From Nautilus pompilius (taxonomy: Eukaryota > Mollusca > Cephalopoda > Nautilida > Nautilidae): 64,000 nucleotides of DNA. The DNA lies in NCBI GenBank assembly GCA_018389105.1, contig JACATO010000329.1:1157501-1221500 (forward strand), given 5' to 3'. Position 1 is the first letter of the stretch; every line of letters starts with the position of its first letter. Positions 51,301 through 64,000 of this stretch are shown here, in pieces. The notes under the pieces are model-generated. The model did not search any database, was not told where the DNA came from, and saw nothing but the letters and a program-made list of their open reading frames with translations. The translations under genes were made by a program, and so were the position numbers.

Positions 51301-54300
51301 TTGACAATAACCATCGCCAACATAAAATAGTCATTTTTAGATTCCTCTCTCCGGACCAATCCAAAAATTACCATCCCCGTTTCATTAATCTCTCCACAAA
51401 ACTATCTTCCTATTGTTTGTTTTTCTTTATCAAGTCTTTAAATGAATAAAACGCTGAAGAATTCCCTAGCTTCAGTAGTGAGTGTTAAGAAAGGGAAGCG
51501 AATACCAGAACTAGAGCTAAATTTGTAAAACTTTGAAGCATTACACTAGGAAAAAAAATAATAAAACAAGCAGGTGCTTTTAGCATAATTCTGCTGTTTG
51601 ATTTCTCTTCTAAATACTTGCTGCTGTCAATGTTACACGTAGTTTGTAGATGTAGAAAAGTATTTTCATTGTGAGATTTAAGAATACTCAAAAGGCATGG
51701 ATAGTGAAATTACAACTTAAAAATATAAAAATGGCACAATGGTGCTCCAGCAGTTAGGCTACTGGACCTGCCAATCAGCTCAGTTTGGTACACGTTTGCT
51801 CTTCTTCATTATCCACCTCCCACAATAATGAGTTCTGGTTGGGGTTTCCCTGCTAAACTTGGAAGTGCCAGATCCCATATAGTATAGGATTGGCAAGCCA
51901 CCCTAACAGACAGCAGTGGGGCGATGCTCCCTTACAAGGATTGTCTCCTTTGTAGACTTCAGCTTACAACACAACAATAGAGAAAGAATAGCTTAGAATA
52001 AATGCTTCATATGTTCGCATAATTTGAAAAGTCTAATATTTACCATTACCCCACAAATCAAAACTAACTTGGTTGGTAGCTTTTTTCCTTTTCGTTTTAG
52101 CCACCACTGCCCTTTTCACAGACTTAGAACCATTGTCTTGTTTCTTCCGCAGAGTGTTCAAACGAGCAGTTCTCAGTTTAATTCTATGATTTGGAGGACT
52201 GCAGAGAAAAACAAAACAAAAACTAGCAGCAGACTAACATCTGTTTGACACAACACTGAACAGTAGTTAAAATATGAACAAAAAAGTTTAGGGTCAATAC
52301 ATTAGTGCAACATGCATTTTGAAATCTTAAAACATTGAATATTTTGACACCTAATTTTTTTACCAAATTGAACCACAGTAAGTTATATTGGAGAGAAATG
52401 TGCAGTCTCAAATGTCGGTAACACCTAGAAGGTGCACTTTATTCAAATAAAGGATTCTCAATTGTCTGACAGTGCAAAGTAAATAGATTTTGTTAGTACA
52501 TATTTAACTTTGCATGTACAAACTATAAATGTATGAGGTCAAGCGGAGATGAATTCATTTCCTTACTTTACAATCAACAAGTCAATTTGACCACTTAAGT
52601 AAAATGATAAGTAAGATCGTTATCTTCAGCAAAGACAGGGCAACAATTACTGGCCACTTTGACTGGGGTCACAAAACTGTATATGTAACTTATGGAAAAG
52701 ACATTGACAAACAGCATTCTGGAAGACAAAGGGTCACCTCTCAATGACAAGAGCAGTACATCTCAGTGACTTCAAAATAATCAATGCATTGCTGGTGTTG
52801 CCTTTTCTGTATAATTAAGAGTAATTGGGCCCCCCCCAATGTCTACTCAAACTGCCAAAAACCCATTTGCAAGCTGGTGACGTATGTGTCAGTCAGCAGT
52901 CAGGCTGGACCCCATCAGAAACCACTGTCTGAAGTTTGGTGCAATATCAGGTAACCATGTGTCCTCACCACAGACAAATTTTGGTTTAATCTGTCATTCA
53001 ACAATGGTTGACAATGTGTACAGATATGTCAGAATGGCAATGTTGCCAAGTGCAACAGTTGTAATAGTACTTCAGTGATTGTATGGGAAGGATGCTCTCA
53101 TAGAACAAATGTCCTTTATATTATACAGGGAATCTCACTAGACATTTAAAAAATGGGATTGTCCATCCTATTGCTGTGTCCTGCCCTCTTCAGAGCTCTT
53201 GTTCTGGGATGATAATGTCTCACAGAGTAAGGACTATAAATGACTTTCTCCAACATGCTCTCACGAAGATGGACTGGCCATCAAACATCAAATTTACCAG
53301 ACCTAAACCATATGGTATATTCTTAGGAGAATTTACATTATCCACAACCATGTCAGCTGACCACTCTGATATGGCAGAGTCTCTCTCAAGCATGTAAACA
53401 CAGGCACCAGCAGAGAACTGATGCAGAGCATACATTTACACCCAGGGTACCATGTACTATGTTGTTTTCAGTAATGCAGTCCATTATTAATGGTTCATGC
53501 CAAAGCTGATCCGTCATTTTTGGACTAAGTGCAAGAGAAAAATCCCACTATCCTGATATTATTGACATTGACCCCCCATTGTCAGACACATCCTTCCCAA
53601 CAGCTTAAAAAAACAACAAAAAAAAAAAAAAAAAATGATACATTCTCCTCAATTAGCTCTGCTATAATGTTTGATCAATTCATGATTAAAACATTTGATG
53701 ACCGTAAACATTATTTGGAAAGTGAAAATAAGTTGTTTCTTTTCAAAATTATTCATAATAAATTAGTGTTTGAAATTTTTTTACTATTATAAACCTGGTT
53801 TGGTCATTTGGGTATTATTCTGTTGGAGTATTTACTTTGGGTTCAAAATTAAAGAGACAGATAGGCAATACCTACATAAGAGCTGGTTTGATTTTAGGAT
53901 CTGGCTCCAGATTGGCAAAACATCGCAAATGGCTCTGCTGAAGGTGTTGGTTGCCATTAGCTGGAAATTCCAAGTTTAATCATAAATACACAAGCATTTT
54001 TTTTGTTTGTTTTTAACATCAAGGCATATTTACCTGCATTTTAAATATTAAAAATATTTAAAAATTGCATATTGCAGATAGGAAAGCATCTTCTAACACA
54101 TCATTTTTACTTTAAAAATTATAAACATTTCTCTAATAAGTTAATTGACTTTACAGTTTCTTCTCCAGCTAATTTTAAAGTTTCTCACACCAACCAAAGG
54201 AAATGAAAATTGTTCTTGTATTACAAAATAAAAAAAAAAAGCCCACTACAATCCATCTCAATAATTAATGACTGCTTACTGTTTCTTTTTATGTCAAAAA

Positions 54301-57300
54301 GGTTATGAAATTGCAGTTGTTCTACTTTTAGATGTATAGGCTTGCATGCAGTGGTGCAGTCTACTCAACAGTGGGCAGCAATGCAGTGCAATGGGGTTAT
54401 GGAAAATAGGTGTACTCAGTGTGTGAGATCTGACAGCATCTTGCACTGAATAAACCTTGTTAAGTGTACACCAGAGATTCCTTGCAAACTGTAATCTTTT
54501 TTAATCACATACTGACTACTTCCCAAGTACTGACTGAAGCTTAATATAGGAAACCAAGAAAAGATAGTTTTGCCTTTAAATGTGCGGTGGCAGTGAGTCA
54601 CTAAAGTAGTAAAGATTTTTATAACGAGATGAAGCAGTTGCAAGGGAACAAGGCCATGTATACACTTAGCTCTATTTCACCAAACAAACTGCTGCTGTTG
54701 TTGTCAAGAGCACTGCTACAGGATTCGATTTTAACAGATAAGTGCACGCTTCTGGAAAACATAGTATGGTGCAAGTTTAGGAACAGCGCACATGCTAAAT
54801 CATAATCACCTTAACGTTAAGAAAGTGTGCCACCCTTCCAAATGTTCCAACATCATGCTGTGCAGACAAAGATAAATCCCCACTACAACATCCTCATCAG
54901 TATCACTGTGGATGAGACCTGGTTGAATCACCAGAACTCTCTCTAAATAAATTCAGCATGTGGCAATCAGTGGGTTAACTGATGGCAATAGAACACAACA
55001 ATCAAAATACTATAACCTCAAATTTTAGTCTTGGAAAGCAGTATATGCCTAAACATTATCCAGGAATGCTGCAGCCTACAATTAAAGAGAGTGTTGCTTT
55101 AACCAGCCTGGTCTGCTCAAGAAGTTGGGTCTTTAGTGGGGATCAATGTTTTAGTATTGATGTGAGATCAGTGAAGTGTCATAGCTTGAAGCAACAATTG
55201 TAGTAGTAAGAATGGTAGACCTAAACACACAACTACTGCTGATAATTATGCTGAAAAGTTAGTACCTATCTGGACTAACTCTTGTGAACCACAAAATAGT
55301 CTTTAATATTGAAATACCCTCCTAAAATCACAGCTTACACTTCAAAATGTTTCTTATCAAGTTGATTACCTTCATGTTTTATCAGTGGCAGGTTCTTATC
55401 AATAAAGAAAATATTGTTCTTCTTTGTATTATCTCTGTAAAAGAAAAGAAAGATACTGAAATATTACTGCAAGGTAATTTAGTTAGACTAAACATGCAAT
55501 CCAAGTTTACACCAAAGATTCATTTCAAAGATTATAAAGCATAACAAACACTCTTACTTAGAAATCTCAATATAATTTTTATATCCAAGTATTATTTGAA
55601 ATCTCTGGCATTCTGCAATATCAATAATCTTTGAGTTAGTACCACAATTTTTTTTTCTATTAAAGCAATTATTTTTCCAGAGTTCAAAGTAATATAACAT
55701 CTGGTGTGTCCATATCACAAGATCAGATAACAAAACTCCATAAACTTTACTGAAGACCAAGCTGCCCAACAAAGATAGCACATGATTTCAATCAGACTAA
55801 ACTGTGGTTAGAGTTGTCTACTTTCTGCTGCATATCAAATTTCCTAAACTTAAATAAAACTGTTAAGGCATATCAACTGTTTCCAGCTCTTGTTTAAATA
55901 AACTGAGAATATTAGATCTACCAAGGAATGTTAGATGCTTAAGAGATCTAATAGAAGTTTTTAATGGGTAGACAGTATCAGTAACTGTTTATAGTTGCCC
56001 CAAGGATCATAATTATAAATTAACTAAGATTTAAAAACAGCTACGATGGTTGAAAGCGGAAGCGATCTAGATACACCACATACCCATACAACTTTACACC
56101 AGAGTTAGCTACTTTGTGGACTAAATAAATTGTTAGGCGCAGAAAAGAGAATTTTTAAAACATGGTTAGATATCAGAAAATGTATTTTCAGTAATGGGAA
56201 TGCTAATGAGCAGGAAAAATTACCAACGAGAATACTTCATAGTTAGTCTTAATCAATTTAGGAATGGTAATGATGGCCAATTCTCTTGGACCTTCCTTGT
56301 TTCTCCTAACTACTGACCTAAACAAGATTGTCTCTAAAATTCCAATAAGAAAATAATATTAAAAAATCAAAAAAAATTCTAATAACAAACCATATTTGAA
56401 ACATGTTTGCAGATATGGGTATATATTTGTTACATAACAAGAGTTACCATAATCAGTATTTATCAGATGAAAATCGATTAAAAAATCTGAAGCTGCTGAG
56501 GTCCCGGTCCACGTACAGCGCTACCTTTTATGCTATATATAAAATAAAGCAGGTTACCTACCTGCGGCAACATCGATAGACAAGAAATCATCTCTAACAT
56601 TTTCACTGGGTAACCTGAGTTTAAAAGGCAAGGTCCTCCAGAACATGAAGTCAGGAGGGAAATATGTCACTGGTAGCACTGTTCAGAAGGGAACATTGCC
56701 TCCCTGTGATATCTGCCTAGACTACCTACTGTAAATCTAGTTATGCGCATCCAACAGAGAGAGAGAGAGAGAATGGGTAACAGAGAGAGAGAAAGAGAGA
56801 GAATGGGTAACAGAGAGAGAGAGAGAGAGAGAGAGAGAATGGGTACAGAGAGAGAGGAGAGAGAGAGAGAGAGGAGAATGGGTAACAGAGAGAGAGAGAG
56901 AGAGAGATAGAATGGGTAACAGAGAGAGAGAAAGAGAGAGAATGGGTAACAGAGAGAGGAGAGAGAGAATGGGTAACAGAGAGAGAGAGAGAGAGAGAGA
57001 GAATTGGTACGAGCGAGAGAGATAGAGAGAGAATGGGTAACAGAGAGAGAGAGATAGAGAATGGGTAACAGAGAGAGAGAGATAGAGAATGGGTAACAGA
57101 GAGAGAGAGAGAGCTTGGGTAACAGAGAGGAGATAGATAGAGAGACTGGTTAACGAGAGAGAGATCTCGAGACTGGGTAACTCTATAGAGGAGAGAGAGT
57201 TTAAGTATAGCGAGAGAGAAGAGAGAGAATCCCTTCTCGACTAGAGAGAGAGAGAGAGAGAAGTTGTTTACCAGAGAGAGAGAGAGAGAGAGCCCTTTAT

Positions 57301-58145
57301 GGGTAACAGAGAGAGAGAAGAGAGACGAATGGGTTTCCCCTCTCTCTTTCTCGCTAGAATGATACCCGCTCGCTCTCGCTCTCTCATGTTATAATCGCTC
57401 TCTCTCTCGCTCGCGCCTAGCCTGTTTCCCCTCTGCTCTCTCTATCGCGACCTTGGTTTTTGATCCCTCTCTCTCGCTCTCGCCCTTTTTCCCAGAGCTC
57501 GCTCTCGCTCCTGCGGTAACAGAGAGAGGATAGAGAATCTCCTTTTCACAGAGATAGGAGAGAGAATGGGAACCGAGAGAGAGAGAGAGAAGACGGTTAA
57601 GCGAGCGAGAGAGAGCTCGAAGAGAATAGTTAGCGGTCGAAGAGAGAGAGAGCAAGAGCGAGCGAATGGTAAACACAGCGAGAGAGATCGAGCATGGGTA
57701 CCCGAGAGAGAGCGCTAGCTACTGGGTAACAGAGAGAGAGAGCGAGCAATGGGTAAAGGAGCGAGAGAGCGAATTGGTACAGAGAGAGAGAGCGAGAGAC
57801 TGGGTACCGCACGCAAGAGTCGCGCGAGAGAGAGAGAGAGAGCGCATGGGTCCCGCCAGCGAGATGGGTACCGAGAGCTCTGCTTCGAGAGATCGTCGTT
57901 TTTACACTTCGAGCGAGGTGTTAAGAGAACAGTAATAAGCGAAATCGCGAATACACCTACAACAACCGTGCTCTCCCAGGTCTCCCAGCAACTTGTATAA
58001 TTGGAATTTACCCAAGATACTGTTCCTGGTTCTTCTCGGACGCCAAGAAGTCTTCCGTATCCTTCACATCGGTCTTCCTCCACGCCTTTTTCTTATTTTT
58101 CGCCACGTGAATTCTACGCGAGGATCTCTTCGGCTTGGCGGCCAT
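42328..58145 (-). CDS. Nop53: NOP53 (GLTSCR2) ribosome biogenesis factor (13 exons, complete)
   Basis: Exons in coding order: 58145-58012, 56614-56562, 53960-53876, 52198-52044, 50714-50644, 50537-50442, 49663-49559, 46979-46824, 45175-45120, 43599-43480, 42906-42840, 42669-42593, 42388-42328. They join without a break to 1236 nt, 411 aa, against 478 in human. NOP53 is a nucleolar protein that recruits the Mtr4-exosome to pre-60S particles for 5.8S rRNA 3'-end maturation. Recognisable blocks are the basic N-terminus (KKKAWRK), SFDLWG, the family signature PHPGASYNP (residues 184-192), RPRTRQQRRRAAKKK, the K/E-rich helix of exon 10, YEPSEIEVKLSEELTDSLR (exon 11), RFKSLQRRNILEPR (exon 12) and the basic end KYKLKNYEKR. 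The ATG has a good Kozak context. Exons 2 and 3 are the least conserved and rest mainly on phase and splice sites. Intron 10 is U12-type. Introns 2, 3, 7 and 9 hold transposon relics, and intron 1 holds a GA array. Confidence 0.94.
42907..43479 (-). other. U12-type intron (NOP53 intron 10)
   Basis: Read on the minus strand, the donor is GTATCCTTT, an exact U12 match. The branch site TTTCTTAAC differs by one base from consensus and lies about 11 bases before the acceptor, with no polypyrimidine tract between. Phase 2. Confidence 0.85.
43783..44510 (+). pseudogene. 5'-truncated second copy of the Cys-rich putative transposase
   Basis: This lies in NOP53 intron 9 on the opposite strand. It starts within the conserved core at [20 protein letters not shown] and runs open as far as 44178 ([27 protein letters not shown]). 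It then continues in other frames with [28 protein letters not shown] and [13 protein letters not shown]. It lacks the zinc-binding N-terminus and the linker and has several frameshifts and stops. It is clearly related to the protein at 27.1-28.8 kb but well diverged, so it is not a recent duplicate. Confidence 0.8.
44572..44740. repeat. Short direct duplication
   Basis: The word GGTATTCTAAATGAAATGAT at about 44578 recurs with one change at about 44701, each followed by AAGAATA. It follows the truncated transposase copy directly and may be part of that element's 3' region. Confidence 0.5.
48320..48890 (+). pseudogene. Pogo/Tigger-like transposase relic in NOP53 intron 7
   Basis: In broken frames the plus strand reads LDNSTTHSVNH and NITLKIFPPNA, matching the DDE region of pogo-like (Tigger/Jerky) transposases (LLDN-PAH, NI-L-FLPPN). 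FDAGIVVAF follows (compare QPLDAGIIAAFK), then INLINENWK and VPTTGEL, both typical of the C-terminal part. Frameshifts and stops are numerous. Confidence 0.55.
51725..51970 (+). mobile_element. Possible tRNA-derived SINE relic
   Basis: The stretch starts with a tRNA-like segment, CAGTTAGGCTACTGGACC, which resembles an A-box and anticodon arm, followed by a weak B-box-like GTTTGGTACAC. A non-tRNA body follows and an A-rich end is near 51985. No second copy was found in the window, so the call rests on the promoter-like words alone. Confidence 0.3.
52640..53470 (+). pseudogene. Tc1-like transposase relic in NOP53 intron 3
   Basis: In broken frames the plus strand gives HSGRQRVTSQ and QEQYI (the helix-turn-helix part), then KFWFNLSFNNG (compare ESRFNLSFSDGR), then RTINDFLQ and MDWPS, and near the end CRAYIYTQGTMYYV (compare RC-A-I-A-GGHT-Y). 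Order and spacing fit a full-length Tc1 transposase of about 1 kb. Stops are frequent, and the PIEHVWD block is not preserved. Confidence 0.55.
54800..54980 (+). pseudogene. Possible mariner-like transposase fragment in NOP53 intron 2
   Basis: Two short pieces, LNVKKVCH and ITVDETWLNH, have the order and spacing of the mariner N-terminal linker and the first catalytic Asp block (DETW). The flanking sequence cannot be followed, so this is weak. Confidence 0.35.
56745..57900. repeat. (GA)n array with interspersed AATGGGTAAC words, in NOP53 intron 1
   Basis: About 1.15 kb of AGAGAG blocks is punctuated by GAATGGGTAACAGAG units, more than ten copies, some degraded. Between about 57335 and 57500 the strand composition flips to CT-rich and then returns to GA-rich, which means an inverted segment inside the array. 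The right end lies about 110 bp from the exon 1 donor of NOP53. Open frames here encode only low-complexity Arg/Glu or Ser/Leu. Confidence 0.9.
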
Positions 58146-60335
58146 TGTTGTTGAAACAAGGGCGGAAAGAGCGAAGAGTTTTTGTTGTTTTGTTTTTTTA
58201 AATAAAAGTTATCTCCCTTACCTGCGAACTCTGAATAACGTTTCTCATTTAGACTCAACGAGTAAACAGATATTTGTCTTAGGGTAAAAAATCAAGAAAA
58301 ATGGCCAGGACCCGAAATTGATTAAAAACAACAAGGAACTCTGCCGACAGAATGAAAATTTTTTTATTTTTTTTAAAAATTGTAGCTTTTTTACTGCAGT
58401 TTCAGGTTTAAAGACCAGTGATGGAAAACTTTAATTTTTTAGTTTTACAGTTTTTTAAAAAAATTCTTTACAATTCACAATAGACTCTGGCATCAGATTT
58501 TGTTTCTGCTTTTCGTTCCTGGTACTAGGCCTCAATGTATGGTAACTTGTCCTTCAAATTAAAACTACTTACAAAGATACACTCACATCTTGTTATTTCT
58601 GCTAAGTATGCATTTGTTTGTGTCATTCTACTTGTAGAAAATTATATTAAATTATAAGGGACAAAAATAGGTTTTTGATAAAATAGTTGTTATGTAAGTA
58701 TTACCCATCTGTAATATTTTGAATTATAAGCTTGGTAGTGATGATCTTAATAAAGCTGAGAGTATGGCAGACTGCACATACTTAATGAATGGCTTTTGAA
58801 TACTCTCCAAGTTATTACAACTTTCTGATAGCAATGGACATTATTCTCAAACCATAGAGAAATCAGTACTTAAAATAACCCTATTTTGATAGCCACAGGC
58901 TTCCTGTTGACCCTGTTGCCTCTCTTTAAAATGTTATGATAATCAGGTTTCCTAAACCTACTCTTAGCACATAATACTCATGTAGTTCTATTTAAGCATC
59001 CTTAATATTTACTCTTTAGTAAATAAGATTTAAACAGAAAATTTCTTGATATTTTGAAAGAAAAAAAAAAGAGTACAAGAAATTAAAAGAACAGTCGCAG
59101 GGAGTGCCCTAAGTGATATCATTAAAATCCATCCAATTTATGACCACCCTCTGAAACCTATTTCGTTATCTAGTTCATTTATCAGCTCACTAGCAATGAT
59201 AGCCATTATCTTCAGTATTTGGTATTTTGCTAAAAAAATTGGTCCCTCTAACACCACTATCACTCCAAAAATAGAGGTCATATGTGATTAGCAATAATAG
59301 AAAAAGATAAACCCCACAATAAGAAAACCAAATTTCAATTCCATCACTTCATCTGAATTATTTTGTTCAGTTATGGGTATGCAATCATGTCAAGTGAATC
59401 CTGTTTCCAACAAATTACTGCACAATAAATTATGGTGGTAAGAATCTGAAAATAACTTTATGTTCCTGATCTCTGTTGTAATTACTAGTAAGCCAACACA
59501 ATTTATGAGATCTTCATCAAATAACGGATTGTACTTAATCAGTGACCCAACCTACATCCAAACTTTTGCTTTCTTAAAATTTTTAATATCATTTTGAAGG
59601 GCAAAGGCCCTCACCAGTTTTAAGGATCAGTTACAAGATGTTGCTTTTTTAAACAATCTACTTCCATTTTAAACAATTTGAAAACGCTTTGCGTCACAGT
59701 ATTCCCCAGATTTCATGGATAAAGCCAGGGCTAATTTAGAGAATGCAAAAAATCCTGTGCTGGTTTTATTTGTCTATGACAAGAAAATCATCAATGTAGT
59801 AATTTATTTTGTATAGAAACATTTTTACATTCACTGTACTATTTGAAATTAAATGCTAATTATTGTTTATTAAGAAAATTCATACAGGGCAACATGATTA
59901 TCATCTTATAGCAATTTAAATGTTCAAAACTTCAGTTTGTTATGCTTGATACTGTGCTAACTAAAGTACAAATCTTGTCTGTGCATTTGTAAATATAACT
60001 CTAGGTGGAGTTAGAAGCAGGGTTTAGACAGAATATGTAGTATAATTTATTTTACTATCATTTTTTTTTTAAATAACAAATAGGTAGAAAACAAAAACTG
60101 ATCTGCTCTTTTGTTCAGTGCACTTTGGATTCTTTAAGCCAAAAAAAATATTGGGTACAATTTTCTCCCCCAAATTATATTACAAGGTAGGAGGAGAGAA
60201 AATATCTTCAAACTGTTCAACTAAGACAAAGACAAGACAAGACAATAAAACTAACATTTTAAAAGATTTATTTGAACTAATTTAGTACGGTAAACAAGAC
60301 TGATGCAGTACACAAGACAAGTTTCCATCAAACAA
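58146..60335. other. Intergenic region between NOP53 and PSMC1
   Basis: The first 100 bases upstream of NOP53 would hold its 5' UTR and promoter. The rest is AT-rich without recognisable coding sequence. The minus-strand AATAAA at 60272-60267 lies 64 bases past the PSMC1 stop and is a good candidate for its polyadenylation signal. Both genes read leftward, with about 2.2 kb between the PSMC1 stop and the NOP53 start. Confidence 0.5.
60267..60272 (-). terminator. Probable PSMC1 polyadenylation signal
   Basis: A canonical AATAAA on the minus strand, 64 bases after the PSMC1 stop codon. Confidence 0.6.
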
Positions 60336-63782
<3,447 letters not shown>

Positions 63783-64000
63783 CTGGAAATACATTAAATA
63801 AATGTACATTTTGAAAAGAGAGCAAACACTGAAATTTATCGCGAGTCTTAAGCATTATTTTAAAGAGAGAGACGGTTAGGGTTCCTAACACATCAGACAT
63901 TACTTCTCAGATTAAAACTTCTTAGCTCCAGTTGTCATCCAGATAAACAGACAGCATGTTCAACCAGTGGAATCAATAAACACAGAGCAGTTTAAAAATT
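63783..64000 (-). other. PSMC1 intron, cut by the window edge
   Basis: No exon is visible here. The exon preceding 63782 must end in phase 1 with the GPPGTG part of Walker A, and it is not present before position 64000. Confidence 0.7.

Noticed and set aside
57389-57935. Several overlapping open frames rich in Arg/Glu or Ser/Leu
   Set aside because: Low-complexity products of the GA/CT array in NOP53 intron 1.

Overview
This is nuclear DNA of an animal. Genes are split into many short exons with GT-AG introns, introns are AT-rich, and there are long microsatellites and many decayed Tc1/mariner-type transposons. The encoded proteins are animal-like. A lophotrochozoan, probably a mollusc, is my best guess from general character; no sequence in the window proves it.

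Layout. 1-19 kb: no host gene that I can recognise. It holds TTA and CT microsatellites, a Tc1-like element (446-1894), a mariner-like element (about 13039-14280), a second possible Tc1-like relic (about 15.05-15.65 kb) and a MULE-type transposase relic (about 16.5-17.8 kb). 20.1-23.3 kb (+): a three-exon gene for a small four-helix membrane protein of the PMP22/claudin type. 25.9-42.0 kb (+): MOCS3/UBA4, twelve exons, complete. 58.1-42.3 kb (-): NOP53, thirteen exons, complete, convergent with MOCS3 and ending only 317 bp from it. 63.8-60.3 kb (-): the last five exons of PSMC1 (proteasome ATPase Rpt2); its 5' half lies beyond the right edge.

I rebuilt the exon chains by hand. Phases close exactly: MOCS3 1329 nt (442 aa), NOP53 1236 nt (411 aa), claudin-like 516 nt (171 aa). 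The main genes are unrelated housekeeping functions: sulfur transfer to MOCS2A and URM1 for molybdenum cofactor and tRNA thiolation; 60S ribosome assembly; proteasomal degradation.

Two points stand out. First, MOCS3 intron 1 contains a 2304-bp DNA transposon (26852-29155) with about 125-bp imperfect terminal inverted repeats and a TAA target duplication. It encodes an uncharacterised Cys-rich protein of about 574 residues, broken by three apparent one-base deletions in or beside short homopolymer runs. A second, 5'-truncated copy of the same family lies in a NOP53 intron. Second, four introns in the two convergent genes have U12-type (minor spliceosome) donors, GTATCCTTT or close to it, and two of them also have strong U12 branch sites.
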